From JAAXTX01 sp035560715 (GTDB lineage Bacteria; Patescibacteriota; Minisyncoccia; Moranbacterales; UBA1568), in the NCBI GenBank assembly GCA_035560715.1, contig DATMYW010000034.1, positions 24,557-88,556 of the forward strand: DNA of 64,000 nt, read 5' to 3'. A program made the translations under genes and the position numbers. Numbering within the stretch: the stretch's first letter is position 1; each line of letters opens with the position of its first letter. The notes under the pieces are model-generated. The model was given only the letters and a program-made list of their open reading frames with translations. It had not been told where the DNA came from and made no database searches. Of this stretch, positions 24,385-33,032 are shown piece after piece.

Positions 24385-25050
24385 TTATCGAAGGGATAAT
24401 ACTGATCCAGGAACCAGTTCCTTTGTTCTTGCCCGGGTTCCGACCAGTCGGGAAAATTCGATCGTATCCGCGACGATAGCCGGGAAAGTGCCGTAGTGCA
24501 TCGGGATGACAGTTTTCGGTCGGATAAGCTCGACCGCCCTCGCGGCGGCACGGATGTCCATTGTAAACGTACCGCCGATAGGTAACAGAGCCACATCGAT
24601 TTTTTCTTCGGCAAGGAACGCCATATCACTGAAAAGAGCGGTGTCGCCCGCATGATACAGCGATATGTCAGGGTGTCGCACGATGAATCCGCACGGCACG
24701 CCGACTCCGCACGAATGGATCGCCGGAACGAAGGTGATGCGGATTCCGCCGGTTCCGATCGTCCCGCCGATATTTCCGGAAACGACCTGCGTAATTCCCT
24801 CGTCGCGGAAACGGTTCGCGAGTTCAGCGACCGCTACGACGGTCGCCCGCGCGCGCTTCGCGATCGATACGGCATCGTCGAAACCGTGGTCGGCGTGATC
24901 ATGTGTGACGAGTACGATATCCGCCGAATCGATATCGTCCGGAGACGCGAGCGGGCTTTGCGGGTTCCCGTCGATCCACGGATCGAACAGGATTGTCTTT
25001 CCGCCGATCTTCAGTTCGAATGCGGCGTGACCGAGGAAACGGAGTTCGGA
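24385..25050 (-). CDS. UPF0173 metal-dependent hydrolase
   Basis: 221 residues of the metallo-beta-lactamase fold, UPF0173/UlaG-like branch. It has 'LGHAAFELKIGGKTILFDPWI' at the N-terminus, metal-binding 'VTHDHADHG', 'HSCGVGVPCGFIV', 'YHAGDTALFSDM' and 'VIPMHYGTFPAI', so all expected His and Asp ligands are present. Members bind two metals and hydrolyse phosphoesters or lactones; substrate is not known. ATG 25050 gives the standard family start; a GTG 36 nt upstream is in frame but adds unmatched residues. The downstream operon promoter overlaps its 3' end. Confidence 0.9.
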   Translation of the reverse strand, partial: SELRFLGHAAFELKIGGKTILFDPWIDGNPQSPLASPDDIDSADIVLVTHDHADHGFDDAVSIAKRARATVVAVAELANRFRDEGITQVVSGNIGGTIGTGGIRITFVPAIHSCGVGVPCGFIVRHPDISLYHAGDTALFSDMAFLAEEKIDVALLPIGGTFTMDIRAAARAVELIRPKTVIPMHYGTFPAIVADTIEFSRLVGTRARTKELVPGSVLSLR

Positions 25051-25181
25051 CATAAGGGGGTTGTAAGCATGTCGGATCAAAACCACGACGTATCACCAAG
25101 GAATGCCATGACGGACTACCTCAAAAAGCGCTCTGCCGATTCACGGACGCCCGAGTCCCAGAGTCGTTCCGACTACGGACT

Positions 25182-25457
25182 CTAATCCAGAATGCTTGCC
25201 AATGCGACGATTCCATACAGCCCGTCCAGCTCGTCGGTCAGCGTCTTGATATCCGCACGTGTCCCCTCGATGACAACCGTGATGAGACCGCTGTAATTCC
25301 GCAGCCCTGTCCGACCAAGGTTCACGCCGAGGCGCGAAATGATGTTGTTCCCGTGCCTGGAGAGTATCTCGTTGATTTTTCCAGCGTGCGTCTCGCGCTC
25401 CTTCACGAGAATGGTCACCGTCGCGATATGGGACTGGGGCTTCGATGTTTCGGTCAT
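25182..25457 (-). CDS. ACT-like regulator (TM1266-type)
   Basis: 91 residues matching the small ferredoxin-fold proteins annotated as iron-only hydrogenase system regulators (TM1266 type). The pattern 'IATVTILVKERETHAGKINEILSRHG', an 'IISRLGVNL' strand and 'LITVVIEGTRADIKTLTDELDGL' fits an ACT/NikR-C-like fold that may bind a small ligand. There is no DNA-binding domain. No hydrogenase genes are nearby, so the name should not be taken as function. Confidence 0.78.
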   Translation of the reverse strand: MTETSKPQSHIATVTILVKERETHAGKINEILSRHGNNIISRLGVNLGRTGLRNYSGLITVVIEGTRADIKTLTDELDGLYGIVALASILD

Positions 25458-25524
25458 ATTCGTTTGATTATTGACGCAAATAATTGAGTATCGGATAAAT
25501 CAAAACACCAGACACATTCATGAA

Positions 25525-26646
25525 TCAGAGATTTTCATAAACTTTCGCATAGCGCTTCGCGGTTTCCTTCAGATCGAATTCCCGCTCGACGTAGGCGCGG
25601 GCAGCCAAACCCATCGTTTTGACCAACGCACGATCGTTCTCGAATCGCTGGACGGCCGTCAGGAACGCGTCACCGTCACCGCGGGGGATGGTAATCGTGA
25701 AATCGGCAGCCGAAAATTCCGTAAAGAGCGGAATGTCGGAAAGGATGACCGGCTTGGCGCAGGCATACGGTTCGATGACCGCGAGCGGAACATCGAACTT
25801 TCCCTTCATGTCGCCGACCGGAAAGGCGATCACATCGGCAAGATTATACAACCCGAGAACATCGCCAAAGGTATCGGAGCAGTGAAACCGGTTGCCGAGA
25901 CCCGCCTCTTTAAATTTCCCCATGACCTCGTTTTTCTTCGCGACGTCGGCTTCGTTCTTCAGACGGAGCGCCCAAAAGAATCGAACGGGGGAATCGGGGT
26001 GTTCGCGATGATATCTGATCATGGCGTCTGCGAGCATATCGGTCGCGCCCAATCGGGCGTATTCACCGACGTACGACACGATGAAGTCATCCTTCGTGAA
26101 TCCGAAACGTTTCAACAGTTCCGGATTCTTGGGTGCCGGACGGAAATGGTCGAGGTCTATTCCGGGATATATGCGCTCCACCCCCGCAAATCCCATCTCC
26201 TCGAGTCGGTGCTTCGACCGATCGGCATACGTGATGATCCGGTCCGCGAAGAGCATTTTTTTCAGGTCTTCCTCGGAATAGAGGTCCTCGCGCAGCGTGG
26301 CGACGGTCTGAATGGTCTTGCCGCGGGTCGGACGAACCAGGTTTCGGATGATCCACGAGTTGAGTTTCGTCGGCGTGAAGAGATAGTGGGTCACGTCGAA
26401 CCGGTTGCGGAATCGAAACAGCGAGAAGAAGAGCTCGGCCTTTGCGCGCAAGTCGAATCGTCCCGAAGAGTAGATCGGTTCCTGTGAGACGGACCCCGGA
26501 AGGGCGTCGATCGTGCCGCTCGTGAGGATCGAAGCCGGAATGCCCGAAAGCGACTTCGCCAGGAAATAGGCGAAGTTCTTGGATCCTTCGTCCCACGGGG
26601 GACAGAGCGGTCGAGTGACGAGGAGCACGTTTTTTTTCTGGGGCAT
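25525..26646 (-). CDS. Glycosyltransferase family 4
   Basis: 373 residues, GT-B fold. N-terminal 'KKNVLLVTRPLCPPWDEGSKNFAYFLAKSL' is the usual glycine-rich acceptor-side loop; the C-terminal half has 'FIVSYVGEYARLGATDML', 'DVIAFPVGDMKGKFDVPLAVIEPYACAKPVILSDIP', a variant of the E-x7-E donor motif. It likely transfers a hexose from a nucleotide sugar on the cytosolic face. ATG 26646 was chosen since it precedes the first beta strand; the open frame reaches 26745 but overlaps the upstream gene. Part of the minus-strand group 29304-25525. Confidence 0.88.
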   Translation of the reverse strand: MPQKKNVLLVTRPLCPPWDEGSKNFAYFLAKSLSGIPASILTSGTIDALPGSVSQEPIYSSGRFDLRAKAELFFSLFRFRNRFDVTHYLFTPTKLNSWIIRNLVRPTRGKTIQTVATLREDLYSEEDLKKMLFADRIITYADRSKHRLEEMGFAGVERIYPGIDLDHFRPAPKNPELLKRFGFTKDDFIVSYVGEYARLGATDMLADAMIRYHREHPDSPVRFFWALRLKNEADVAKKNEVMGKFKEAGLGNRFHCSDTFGDVLGLYNLADVIAFPVGDMKGKFDVPLAVIEPYACAKPVILSDIPLFTEFSAADFTITIPRGDGDAFLTAVQRFENDRALVKTMGLAARAYVEREFDLKETAKRYAKVYENL

Positions 26647-26662
26647 ATGTCGTTCTTGGCGG

Positions 26663-27088
26663 TTATCGTTCCCGGTAAATCTCCCTCTTCGTGCCGTCAT
26701 CTGCCGATACGGAGACGCTCGTGCGGCCCGAATCCGGTACGACATCCGGAGTCACGAGCCTCGTATCTCCCTTGGCGACCGACAGATCACCGGTCGAAAG
26801 CGTCGATCCTCCGCGCGTTACGGTATATGTGAAGCGGGTCGCTTTGGAATGATTCGTGACCAGGAAAGACGACGAGTCGGCATTGCGTGTCTCGAAGGAG
26901 AGTGTCCACCAGTCTTTCCCGCGATCCGGATCGAAGGCGCGTTCTATCCCGAAGAACAATATGCCGACGGCGATCGAAAACATGACGATGGTCGCACAAG
27001 CCGGCCCCCACTCGCTTTCCGTGAGCCGGGCAAGGGATACGAGCTTCCTTTCGCTCGTGTCGGTGTCGCGATTACTGTTTCCGTTCAT
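26663..27088 (-). CDS. Single-pass membrane protein with outer beta domain (DUF1616-like)
   Basis: 141 residues: a short basic cytosolic N-terminus, one membrane helix at about 30-50 ('ACATIVMFSIAVGILFFGI'), then a beta-rich outer domain with 'WWTLSFETRNADSSSFLVTNHSKATRFTYTVTRGG', similar in style to DUF1616 soluble regions. Function unknown. It overlaps the GT-C gene upstream by 17 nt and is followed 16 nt later by the GT4 gene, so the three are almost surely cotranscribed. It could be an accessory subunit of the GT-C protein. Confidence 0.65.
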   Translation of the reverse strand: MNGNSNRDTDTSERKLVSLARLTESEWGPACATIVMFSIAVGILFFGIERAFDPDRGKDWWTLSFETRNADSSSFLVTNHSKATRFTYTVTRGGSTLSTGDLSVAKGDTRLVTPDVVPDSGRTSVSVSADDGTKREIYRER

Positions 27089-29045
27089 AGATTTGTATGG
27101 ATGTACCGTCGAAAATACGGGAGAACGCGTGCGATTTTTCGAATTGAGACGAGTCGTATCGTGGATTGACGGCGAGCAGGTTCACCCGAAGGTCGGCGAA
27201 GCACGTCTGCCCATCCGACAGATTCGGTGCGGAAATCATGCGGAGCGTGCACTGTTCGCGGGGATTCGTCTCGTCCTCATACCGCTTGAAGAGCCCTCTG
27301 GAAAGCGGATACGAGTACCCCTTCATGAAAAGCAGTTTCATCCACGAATCGGCAGCGAGATAATTATGGTCCTTGAGAGGGAGATCGCCTGGCAGCGCAT
27401 GATCGGAGAGGTATATCGATGCGTCGAATACCTCGATCGCATCCTGCGTCCTGACCGATCCAGGCAGTGACGACTGATTATCCTGCGAACCGTCCCATGC
27501 CGGAAAGGAAAACAATATCAGTGACGCGAACAGGAATGCCGTTCCCGGCAGCAACACACCCGATATCCTGCCGACCGGATTGCGGAAATATGACGGAAAC
27601 GCCGCGAGAAACAGTCCGGCAAGGATGGTCATGGGAAACGAAAGGTAGGTGCCGATACGATCCGAGGGAATATTGAGAAACAGCCATCCTGGACGGATAG
27701 TCATGAGGAGCAGTATGCCACCCCAACCCAACAGGAAGGGAAACGTGACGGATCTGCGGAGCGGCCGGATCGCTGCCGCGAGGACGAGTGCGGCGATGCC
27801 GATCGCCATACGGGCGGTCCCGGTACTTTGCGTCGCCTGGAGGAACGTGAGGCCGGTCCGCGTAGATTTCAACGGGGTGCCGACGGCGGTCGTGACGGCG
27901 TTGGTTTCGATGTAAGTCGGCATGGCGATCAAGAAGAAGAACGATCCAGCGAAGACGAGTGCAAGAGCCGGATACGGAGACATGAACAACCGTAGGAATT
28001 TTTTCAGAAGTCCTGACAGATTACGGAATGACATGCCGATGAGGGAGATCGCCGTACCGAAAATCGAGAACCCGAGAACGAACGCGGAGAGGTGATGCGT
28101 ATATGCGAGCGTGAGCGTAACGAGCAGACCGAGACCGAGAAAACGTGAGTCTTCCTCCGTGAACGCCCGGAAGAACGACAAGATGACGAGCGGAATCATC
28201 AGGTTCCCGAATAGGTTACCGACCACGCCGCCTGAAACGAACTTCGTCTCGGGAGATGCCAGGGTGAAGAGCGGTCCGGCGAAAAAGAGTACGGCGAGTC
28301 CCGCAGTGACCGGCGAAATGTCACGATCGCGGAATAACGGTACCGAAAGACGAACCGACAGGACGAATAGCGCGATAATCGACAGCAGGTTCACGAGAAG
28401 CAGGAACGATATCGGGAATGCGGAGAAGAAGGAGGAGCCGGACAGTTTCGCGATCGCCGCGAAGGGAAGGTGTTCGCCGATGATGAAGTCCGATATCGGT
28501 TCCGGGGCGGAGAGCGACGTGTGACCGTCGCCTCTGTCGACGATCTCACGCTTGGAATAGTCCGGCAACCTTCCAGTATCGACGATGACCTTGGACCAGT
28601 ACATGTGATGACCGAGATCCGTGGCGGTCGGCAGACCGGCATCGAACAGATAGAAGGTCTTCAGGAAGACCGTCAGACCGAAGAGTAACAAGAAAACCGC
28701 GCGTTCCGTGTCCGAGAATCGGACTGCAGATCCGAAAGTATCGGGGCGAGAGTTGATCGGCGTCCGTTTCGAGATGAAGAAACGTAGAAATATCAGTCTT
28801 AGGACGGCTGAGGCGATCGGTACGACCGTCAGGGCAAGTAGCAGGACGGGAACGGTAAGTCCCACTCCGGCCCGGCCGATGGCCATCATAGAGAAATCGA
28901 GCGAACCGATTCCGAGCACGAATGAGAAGGTGAGCCGTTCGAGAGGGGAGAGACGGAAGGACGGACCGAACAGACCCCAAATCAAAAGATGCCCGAAAGC
29001 GGGAATCGCGAGCGTGACCAGAAGAAACGGAAGGAAAGTAATCAT
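27072..29045 (-). CDS. Large GT-C-like membrane protein
   Basis: About 657 residues with at least thirteen membrane segments and a short outer tail. After the second third of the N-terminal helices it has 'FDAGLPTATDLGHHMYWSKVIVDTGRLPDY', an acidic outer loop comparable to the donor site of GT-C enzymes and to the SKVI-DTG loop of DUF6541-like proteins. C-terminal tail: 'TCFADLRVNLLAVNPRYDSSQFEK' with several Cys earlier. Sugar and acceptor unknown. ATG 29045 is chosen; a TTG at 29057 is in frame. It follows the small Cys-containing membrane protein by 13 nt. Confidence 0.7.
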   Translation of the reverse strand: MITFLPFLLVTLAIPAFGHLLIWGLFGPSFRLSPLERLTFSFVLGIGSLDFSMMAIGRAGVGLTVPVLLLALTVVPIASAVLRLIFLRFFISKRTPINSRPDTFGSAVRFSDTERAVFLLLFGLTVFLKTFYLFDAGLPTATDLGHHMYWSKVIVDTGRLPDYSKREIVDRGDGHTSLSAPEPISDFIIGEHLPFAAIAKLSGSSFFSAFPISFLLLVNLLSIIALFVLSVRLSVPLFRDRDISPVTAGLAVLFFAGPLFTLASPETKFVSGGVVGNLFGNLMIPLVILSFFRAFTEEDSRFLGLGLLVTLTLAYTHHLSAFVLGFSIFGTAISLIGMSFRNLSGLLKKFLRLFMSPYPALALVFAGSFFFLIAMPTYIETNAVTTAVGTPLKSTRTGLTFLQATQSTGTARMAIGIAALVLAAAIRPLRRSVTFPFLLGWGGILLLMTIRPGWLFLNIPSDRIGTYLSFPMTILAGLFLAAFPSYFRNPVGRISGVLLPGTAFLFASLILFSFPAWDGSQDNQSSLPGSVRTQDAIEVFDASIYLSDHALPGDLPLKDHNYLAADSWMKLLFMKGYSYPLSRGLFKRYEDETNPREQCTLRMISAPNLSDGQTCFADLRVNLLAVNPRYDSSQFEKSHAFSRIFDGTSIQIYERKQ

Positions 29046-29058
29046 AGGTCGGCGCAAC

Positions 29059-29304
29059 TCATTTCACGGCTTGTTTCCGTATGAGAATCCCGGGATCGAT
29101 GCAGTTCCACTGACAGCCGTCTTTGGCTCCTTTGACCCCGGTCATAATCAACGTGCCGCGACATGACGACAGCATCGTATCGCAGCGCGCTTTCTGATCC
29201 GCGATGTATTGCCAGTTCGGCTCATACCCGAAATATCGCAGACCGAGGACGGTAAGCGTCAGAATTCCGGTAATCCAAATGGCGAAACGAAGAAGGCTGA
29301 ACAT
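29059..29304 (-). CDS. Small Cys-containing membrane-anchored protein
   Basis: 81 residues: one N-terminal membrane helix ('LLRFAIWITGILTLTVLGLRYFG'), then an outer segment with four Cys ('KARCDTMLSSCRGTL' and 'DGCQWNCIDPG'), spaced as two likely disulphides. It ends with a basic tail. No family was recognised. Position as first gene before a GT-C-like protein and its anchored fold suggest a partner of the glycosylation complex. ATG 29304 is used; the frame is open upstream to 29442 without convincing content. Confidence 0.6.
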   Translation of the reverse strand: MFSLLRFAIWITGILTLTVLGLRYFGYEPNWQYIADQKARCDTMLSSCRGTLIMTGVKGAKDGCQWNCIDPGILIRKQAVK

Positions 29305-29320
29305 AGGCGTAACTTCACAC

Positions 29321-29329
29321 ATCATATCA
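29321..29329 (-). promoter_or_regulatory. Candidate extended -10 promoter, 29304-25525 group
   Basis: Minus strand TGA followed by TATGAT (29326-29321). No clear -35. Predicted +1 near 29314, some 10 nt before the start codon. Confidence 0.4.
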
Positions 29330-29369
29330 CAGAATTGTCCGGTACGGCACCTGATGCCCGCCAGAATTC

Positions 29370-29397
29370 TTGCATTTTCTCGTCGGAGTCGTATCAT
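29370..29397 (+). promoter_or_regulatory. Candidate promoter of the nucleotide-sugar dehydrogenase
   Basis: TTGCAT (29370-29375), 16-nt spacer, TATCAT (29392-29397). Predicted +1 near 29404. An in-frame ATG at 29406 would make this a leaderless start. Confidence 0.5.
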
Positions 29398-29450
29398 ATC
29401 TGGGAATGAGCGCGAAAGGACCGCCATTCGTAATACGTACAAGAGTCACT

Positions 29451-30779
29451 ATGCGCGATACGAAAGCCGAATCGAAGGGACAGTCTCACCCGAAGGAAAC
29501 CGTAGCCGTCATGGGTCTCGGCTATGTCGGGTTGCCGCTCGCCCTCCTGTCCCGCGAGAGCGGATATGAGGTGATCGGCTTCGACGTGAACGCGGAACTG
29601 GTCGGGAAGATTAATGAGGGTATTTGTCCGATTCCGGACGACGAGAAGGTCGTCAGCAAGTTTACCGAGAACCGATTCCCCGCGACGACCGATCCGAAGG
29701 AACTCTTGAAGGCCGATGTCGTGCTTATCGCCGTGCCGACTCCCGTAGACGAGATGCAGAACCCGGTTTATGACTACGTGGTCGGGGCGTCCACCCTTTC
29801 TGCTGACAATCTCAAGCACGGAGCCTTGGTCGTACTCGAATCGACGGTCAATCCCGGGGCTTGTGAGGAGCTCGTGCGCCCGATTTTCGAGAAACGCGGC
29901 CATAGGATCGGAACCGACGTAGAGATCGCGCACTCACCGGAACGCATCGACCCCGGGAAGTCCGTTTTCAGCAAGGGGTGGCATATCGGAAATACGCCGC
30001 GAGTTGTCGGTTCGTTCACCCAGGAGGGGACTCGCCGAGCGCTCGGCTTCTACCGCTCGATCATCGATGCCGAGATCCGTCCGATGAAGTCTATCCGCGA
30101 AGCGGAGGCGGTCAAGATTCTCGAGAATACCTTCCGCGACATCAATATCGCCTTCATCAATGAGATCGCGCAGTGCTTCGACATGCTCGATATCGACGTC
30201 CTCGATGTCATCGAAGGTGCGAAGACGAAGCCGTATTCCTTCCTGGCGCATTATCCGTCCTGCGGAGTCGGCGGGCACTGCATCCCGGTCGACCCGTACT
30301 ACCTCATCGAGCAGGCGCAGAAGGCCGGATTCGACCACAAGTTCATGCGACGCGCCCGGGAGGTGAACAACTTCATGCCGGAATACACCGTCGAGCGGAT
30401 GCAGGACGCCCTCAATTCGATCAAGCGACCGATGAAGGGCGAGAAGATCGGCGTGATGGGACTCGCGTACAAGGCGAACGTGGACGACCTCCGTGAATCG
30501 CCCGCGTTCAAGATCATAAAACACCTGAAGCGGCACGAGGCGGACGTGATCACGTTCGATCCGCACATACCCGATAAGAGCGATACGAAGACCCTGGAGG
30601 AATTCCTTAAGAAGGTCGACCATATCCTGCTCACGGTCAATCACGACGCCTTCACCGAGATCGACCCGGCGCTCTTCCGGGAACACGGCATCCAGGTCAT
30701 CGTCGATGGCAAGAACTGTCTCGACAAGGACGCCGTCAAGGCGGAGGGTATCGTTTACCGAGGCATCGGACGGCAGTAG
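29451..30779 (+). CDS. UDP-sugar 6-dehydrogenase (WecC/TviB family)
   Basis: 442 residues of the UDP-glucose/GDP-mannose dehydrogenase family. Rossmann motif 'VAVMGLGYVGLPLAL', the central 'ESTVNPGACEELV' and 'HSPERIDPG' blocks, and the catalytic Cys in 'SCGVGGHCIPVDPYY' are all present. The HSPERIDPG wording and the 'GLAYKANVDDLRESPA' C-terminal block suit the UDP-N-acetylhexosamine dehydrogenase branch, giving a uronic acid precursor. Two-step NAD+ oxidation of the C6 hydroxyl. Start 29451 is family-like; ATG 29406 is in frame and fits the promoter spacing. Ends with a strong terminator. Confidence 0.93.
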   Translation: MRDTKAESKGQSHPKETVAVMGLGYVGLPLALLSRESGYEVIGFDVNAELVGKINEGICPIPDDEKVVSKFTENRFPATTDPKELLKADVVLIAVPTPVDEMQNPVYDYVVGASTLSADNLKHGALVVLESTVNPGACEELVRPIFEKRGHRIGTDVEIAHSPERIDPGKSVFSKGWHIGNTPRVVGSFTQEGTRRALGFYRSIIDAEIRPMKSIREAEAVKILENTFRDINIAFINEIAQCFDMLDIDVLDVIEGAKTKPYSFLAHYPSCGVGGHCIPVDPYYLIEQAQKAGFDHKFMRRAREVNNFMPEYTVERMQDALNSIKRPMKGEKIGVMGLAYKANVDDLRESPAFKIIKHLKRHEADVITFDPHIPDKSDTKTLEEFLKKVDHILLTVNHDAFTEIDPALFREHGIQVIVDGKNCLDKDAVKAEGIVYRGIGRQ

Positions 30780-30800
30780 ACGATGGCATGATTGAGACAA

Positions 30801-30830
30801 AAACCCCGGGATTTACCCGGGGTTTTTCTT
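30801..30830 (+). terminator. Intrinsic terminator after the dehydrogenase
   Basis: A perfect 10-bp stem AAACCCCGGG/CCCGGGGTTT with loop ATTTA, followed by TTCTTT. One of the clearest terminators in the window. Confidence 0.93.
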
Positions 30831-30857
30831 TACGGCTGGAAAAAACTGGTGTACGAT
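30829..30857 (+). promoter_or_regulatory. Candidate promoter of the 30908 operon
   Basis: TTTACG (30829-30834), 17-nt spacer, TACGAT (30852-30857), beginning just after the terminator. Both hexamers match consensus at four of six positions. Confidence 0.35.
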
Positions 30858-30907
30858 ACGATTGTGGAAGAAACGGGTGTAAACCGCATAAACATCATGC
30901 GTACCGT

Positions 30908-31858
30908 ATGAAACTGATCGTAAACATGCCGGCGTTCAACGAAGAGGAGAAGCTCGCGGAGACGATCCGTCGCGTTCCGAGGACGTTCAAGGGTATTGAC
31001 GAAGTATTGGTGCAGATCATCGATGACGGTTCGACCGACGGGACCGTGGATGAGGCGAAGAAGGGCGGAGCGGATATCGTTCTTTCGCATGACGGCAATC
31101 GGGGGCTCGGCGTCATGTTCCGCACGGCGCGCGAGAGCGCGCTCGAGAACGGTGCCGATATCCTCGTGAATATCGATGCTGATGGACAGTTCGATCCGTA
31201 CGATATTCAGAAAATTATCGACCCGATCCTCGCGCATAAGGCGGACATGGTCATCGCGGACCGTTTCTCGAAGAGTACAGCCGAAAACATACCGTTCATA
31301 AAAGACGTTTTAAACCGTCTCGGCGCGTGGGCGGTCGGAAAGGCGCTCGGTAAACCGGTCGTCGATCTGACGTGTGGGTTCCGCGGCCATAACCGTGAGA
31401 CGCTTTTGAGACTGAATGATCCGAGTGGCTTCACGTATACTCAGGAGACGATTATCGATGCTATCGGTAAGAATCTCAAGTTGACATGGATACCAGTGAA
31501 AGTTACCTACTTCGCGGGACGCAAGTCACGCGTAGTGAAGACGATCTGGAAGTATGTCTCGAGTTCTACCCGTATCATTATCCGGGCGTTCCGTGATGTT
31601 CGTCCGATGACTTTTTTCGCAAAACCCGGTTTCTATTTGATGGGACTTTCGGTGATCCTGTTCGTTATCTTCGTGGCGCTTTATATCCCGGATATGAAGA
31701 TTACGCCGTATCGGAACTATCTTATCTCGTCACTCGCGTCGTTTTTGATAGGGCTGCAGTTGGTCGTGTTCGGTCTGATTGCCGACATGGTTCGTGGAAC
31801 GAAACAGCTCAACGAGGAGATCCTCTACAAGATGCGTAAGGACAAGTACGCGAAATAA
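30908..31858 (+). CDS. GT2 polyprenyl-phosphate sugar synthase-like
   Basis: 316 residues. GT-A domain with 'LIVNMPAFNEEEKLAETIRRVP', 'QIIDDGSTDGT' and the metal-binding 'VNIDADGQFDPYDI' (DxD at about 88-90), like dolichol-phosphate mannose synthase and ArnC. Two C-terminal membrane helices ('GFYLMGLSVILFVIFVALYI' and the next) anchor it. It would charge a polyprenyl phosphate with hexose, giving the donor that GT-C enzymes need, so it plausibly feeds the array at 5-18 kb. ATG 30908 is used; the open frame upstream runs through the terminator. Confidence 0.9.
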   Translation: MKLIVNMPAFNEEEKLAETIRRVPRTFKGIDEVLVQIIDDGSTDGTVDEAKKGGADIVLSHDGNRGLGVMFRTARESALENGADILVNIDADGQFDPYDIQKIIDPILAHKADMVIADRFSKSTAENIPFIKDVLNRLGAWAVGKALGKPVVDLTCGFRGHNRETLLRLNDPSGFTYTQETIIDAIGKNLKLTWIPVKVTYFAGRKSRVVKTIWKYVSSSTRIIIRAFRDVRPMTFFAKPGFYLMGLSVILFVIFVALYIPDMKITPYRNYLISSLASFLIGLQLVVFGLIADMVRGTKQLNEEILYKMRKDKYAK

Positions 31859-31920
31859 TGTCTGGTCGTTCGGGCCGAGGGACGCCCGTGGCGCCCCTCT
31901 TTCCATTTCACTTTAAGGAT

Positions 31921-33021
31921 ATGAAGATCCTCTTCGTTTCGCGGGCCTATCCGCCGATCATGGGCGGGATCGAGCGGCAGAACTTCGAACTCGGACGATC
32001 ACTCGGAAAAATCGCCGACATCACGATCGTCGCGAACACCCGTGGCAAGAAATTCCTGCCTATATTCCTGACGTACGCGATGATACGGATCATCTTCGAT
32101 TTGCCGCGCCACGACGTGCTCCTGTTCGGCGACGGCGTGCAGGCACCGCTCGGGGTCGTGGCGAAGTTTTTCTTTCGGAGTAAAAAGGTCGTCGCGGTCG
32201 TGCACGGATTGGATGTGACCTTTTGTCAGAAGAAATCGCTCATGGGCCGCATCTATCGCGCAGTGAACATCCCGTCGCTGCGGACGCTCGACCGACTGAT
32301 CATGGTCGGCCGACATACGATCGACGAGGCGGTCAAGGTGGGCGTCGATCGGAACCGATGCGTTTTCGTACCGAACGGCCTTTTTCCGGACGAACTTCGT
32401 GAGGCTCATACCCGCGTTGAACTCGAGGCCCTGACGGGGATGGACCTCACCGGCAAGAAAGTCATCCTTCGCGTCGGACGCTTCGTCCCGCACAAAGGGG
32501 TCGCATGGTTCATAGATTCGGTCATGCCCTTGTTGCCGTCGGAATTCGTGCTCGTGGCCGCCGGCGGTCGCAACGGGAAGACCGTGGGCGACCGCGACGC
32601 GTACGCCGATGCCGAAGACGCCATGCTCCGACACGCACTTGAAAATCGCGTGCGGTTATTGCCGAACGTCGCGCAGAACGACCTGAAAATACTGTTCAAC
32701 ACGGCCGATGCGTACGTGTCGCCGAATATCGAGGTGCCCGGGTCGATGGAAGGATTCGGCATCAACGCGATTGAGGCGGCCGCCTGCGGGCGGGTCGTCG
32801 TCTGTGCCGATTTTCAGGGGCTCAAGGACGCCATACAAGACGGCGAAAACGGGTTCATGGTGCCACAAGGAGACTCGCAGGCGTGGGCTGCGAAAATCCG
32901 TGCCGCGTTCGCGGACGGATTCGACCGCGCAGCCTTCGGCGAGAAGGCGCGGATCTATACGGCGGCGCATTTCTCGTGGGACGGCATCGCGAATCGGTAT
33001 CTGGAAGTGCTCAGCAAATAA
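31921..33021 (+). CDS. Glycosyltransferase family 4
   Basis: 366 residues. 'KILFVSRAYPPIMGGIERQNFELGRSLG' is a classic GT4 N-terminus; 'KKVILRVGRFVPHKGVAWFIDSVMPLL' and 'VPGSMEGFGINAIEAAACGRVVV' carry the donor-binding E-x7-E signature. A cytosolic enzyme expected to add a hexose during lipid-linked glycan assembly. ATG 31921 begins the first strand; ATG 31858 overlaps the GT2 stop and would add 21 residues of low complexity. The next gene follows after 11 nt. Confidence 0.92.
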   Translation: MKILFVSRAYPPIMGGIERQNFELGRSLGKIADITIVANTRGKKFLPIFLTYAMIRIIFDLPRHDVLLFGDGVQAPLGVVAKFFFRSKKVVAVVHGLDVTFCQKKSLMGRIYRAVNIPSLRTLDRLIMVGRHTIDEAVKVGVDRNRCVFVPNGLFPDELREAHTRVELEALTGMDLTGKKVILRVGRFVPHKGVAWFIDSVMPLLPSEFVLVAAGGRNGKTVGDRDAYADAEDAMLRHALENRVRLLPNVAQNDLKILFNTADAYVSPNIEVPGSMEGFGINAIEAAACGRVVVCADFQGLKDAIQDGENGFMVPQGDSQAWAAKIRAAFADGFDRAAFGEKARIYTAAHFSWDGIANRYLEVLSK

Positions 33022-33032
33022 CCGCGCCGCTC

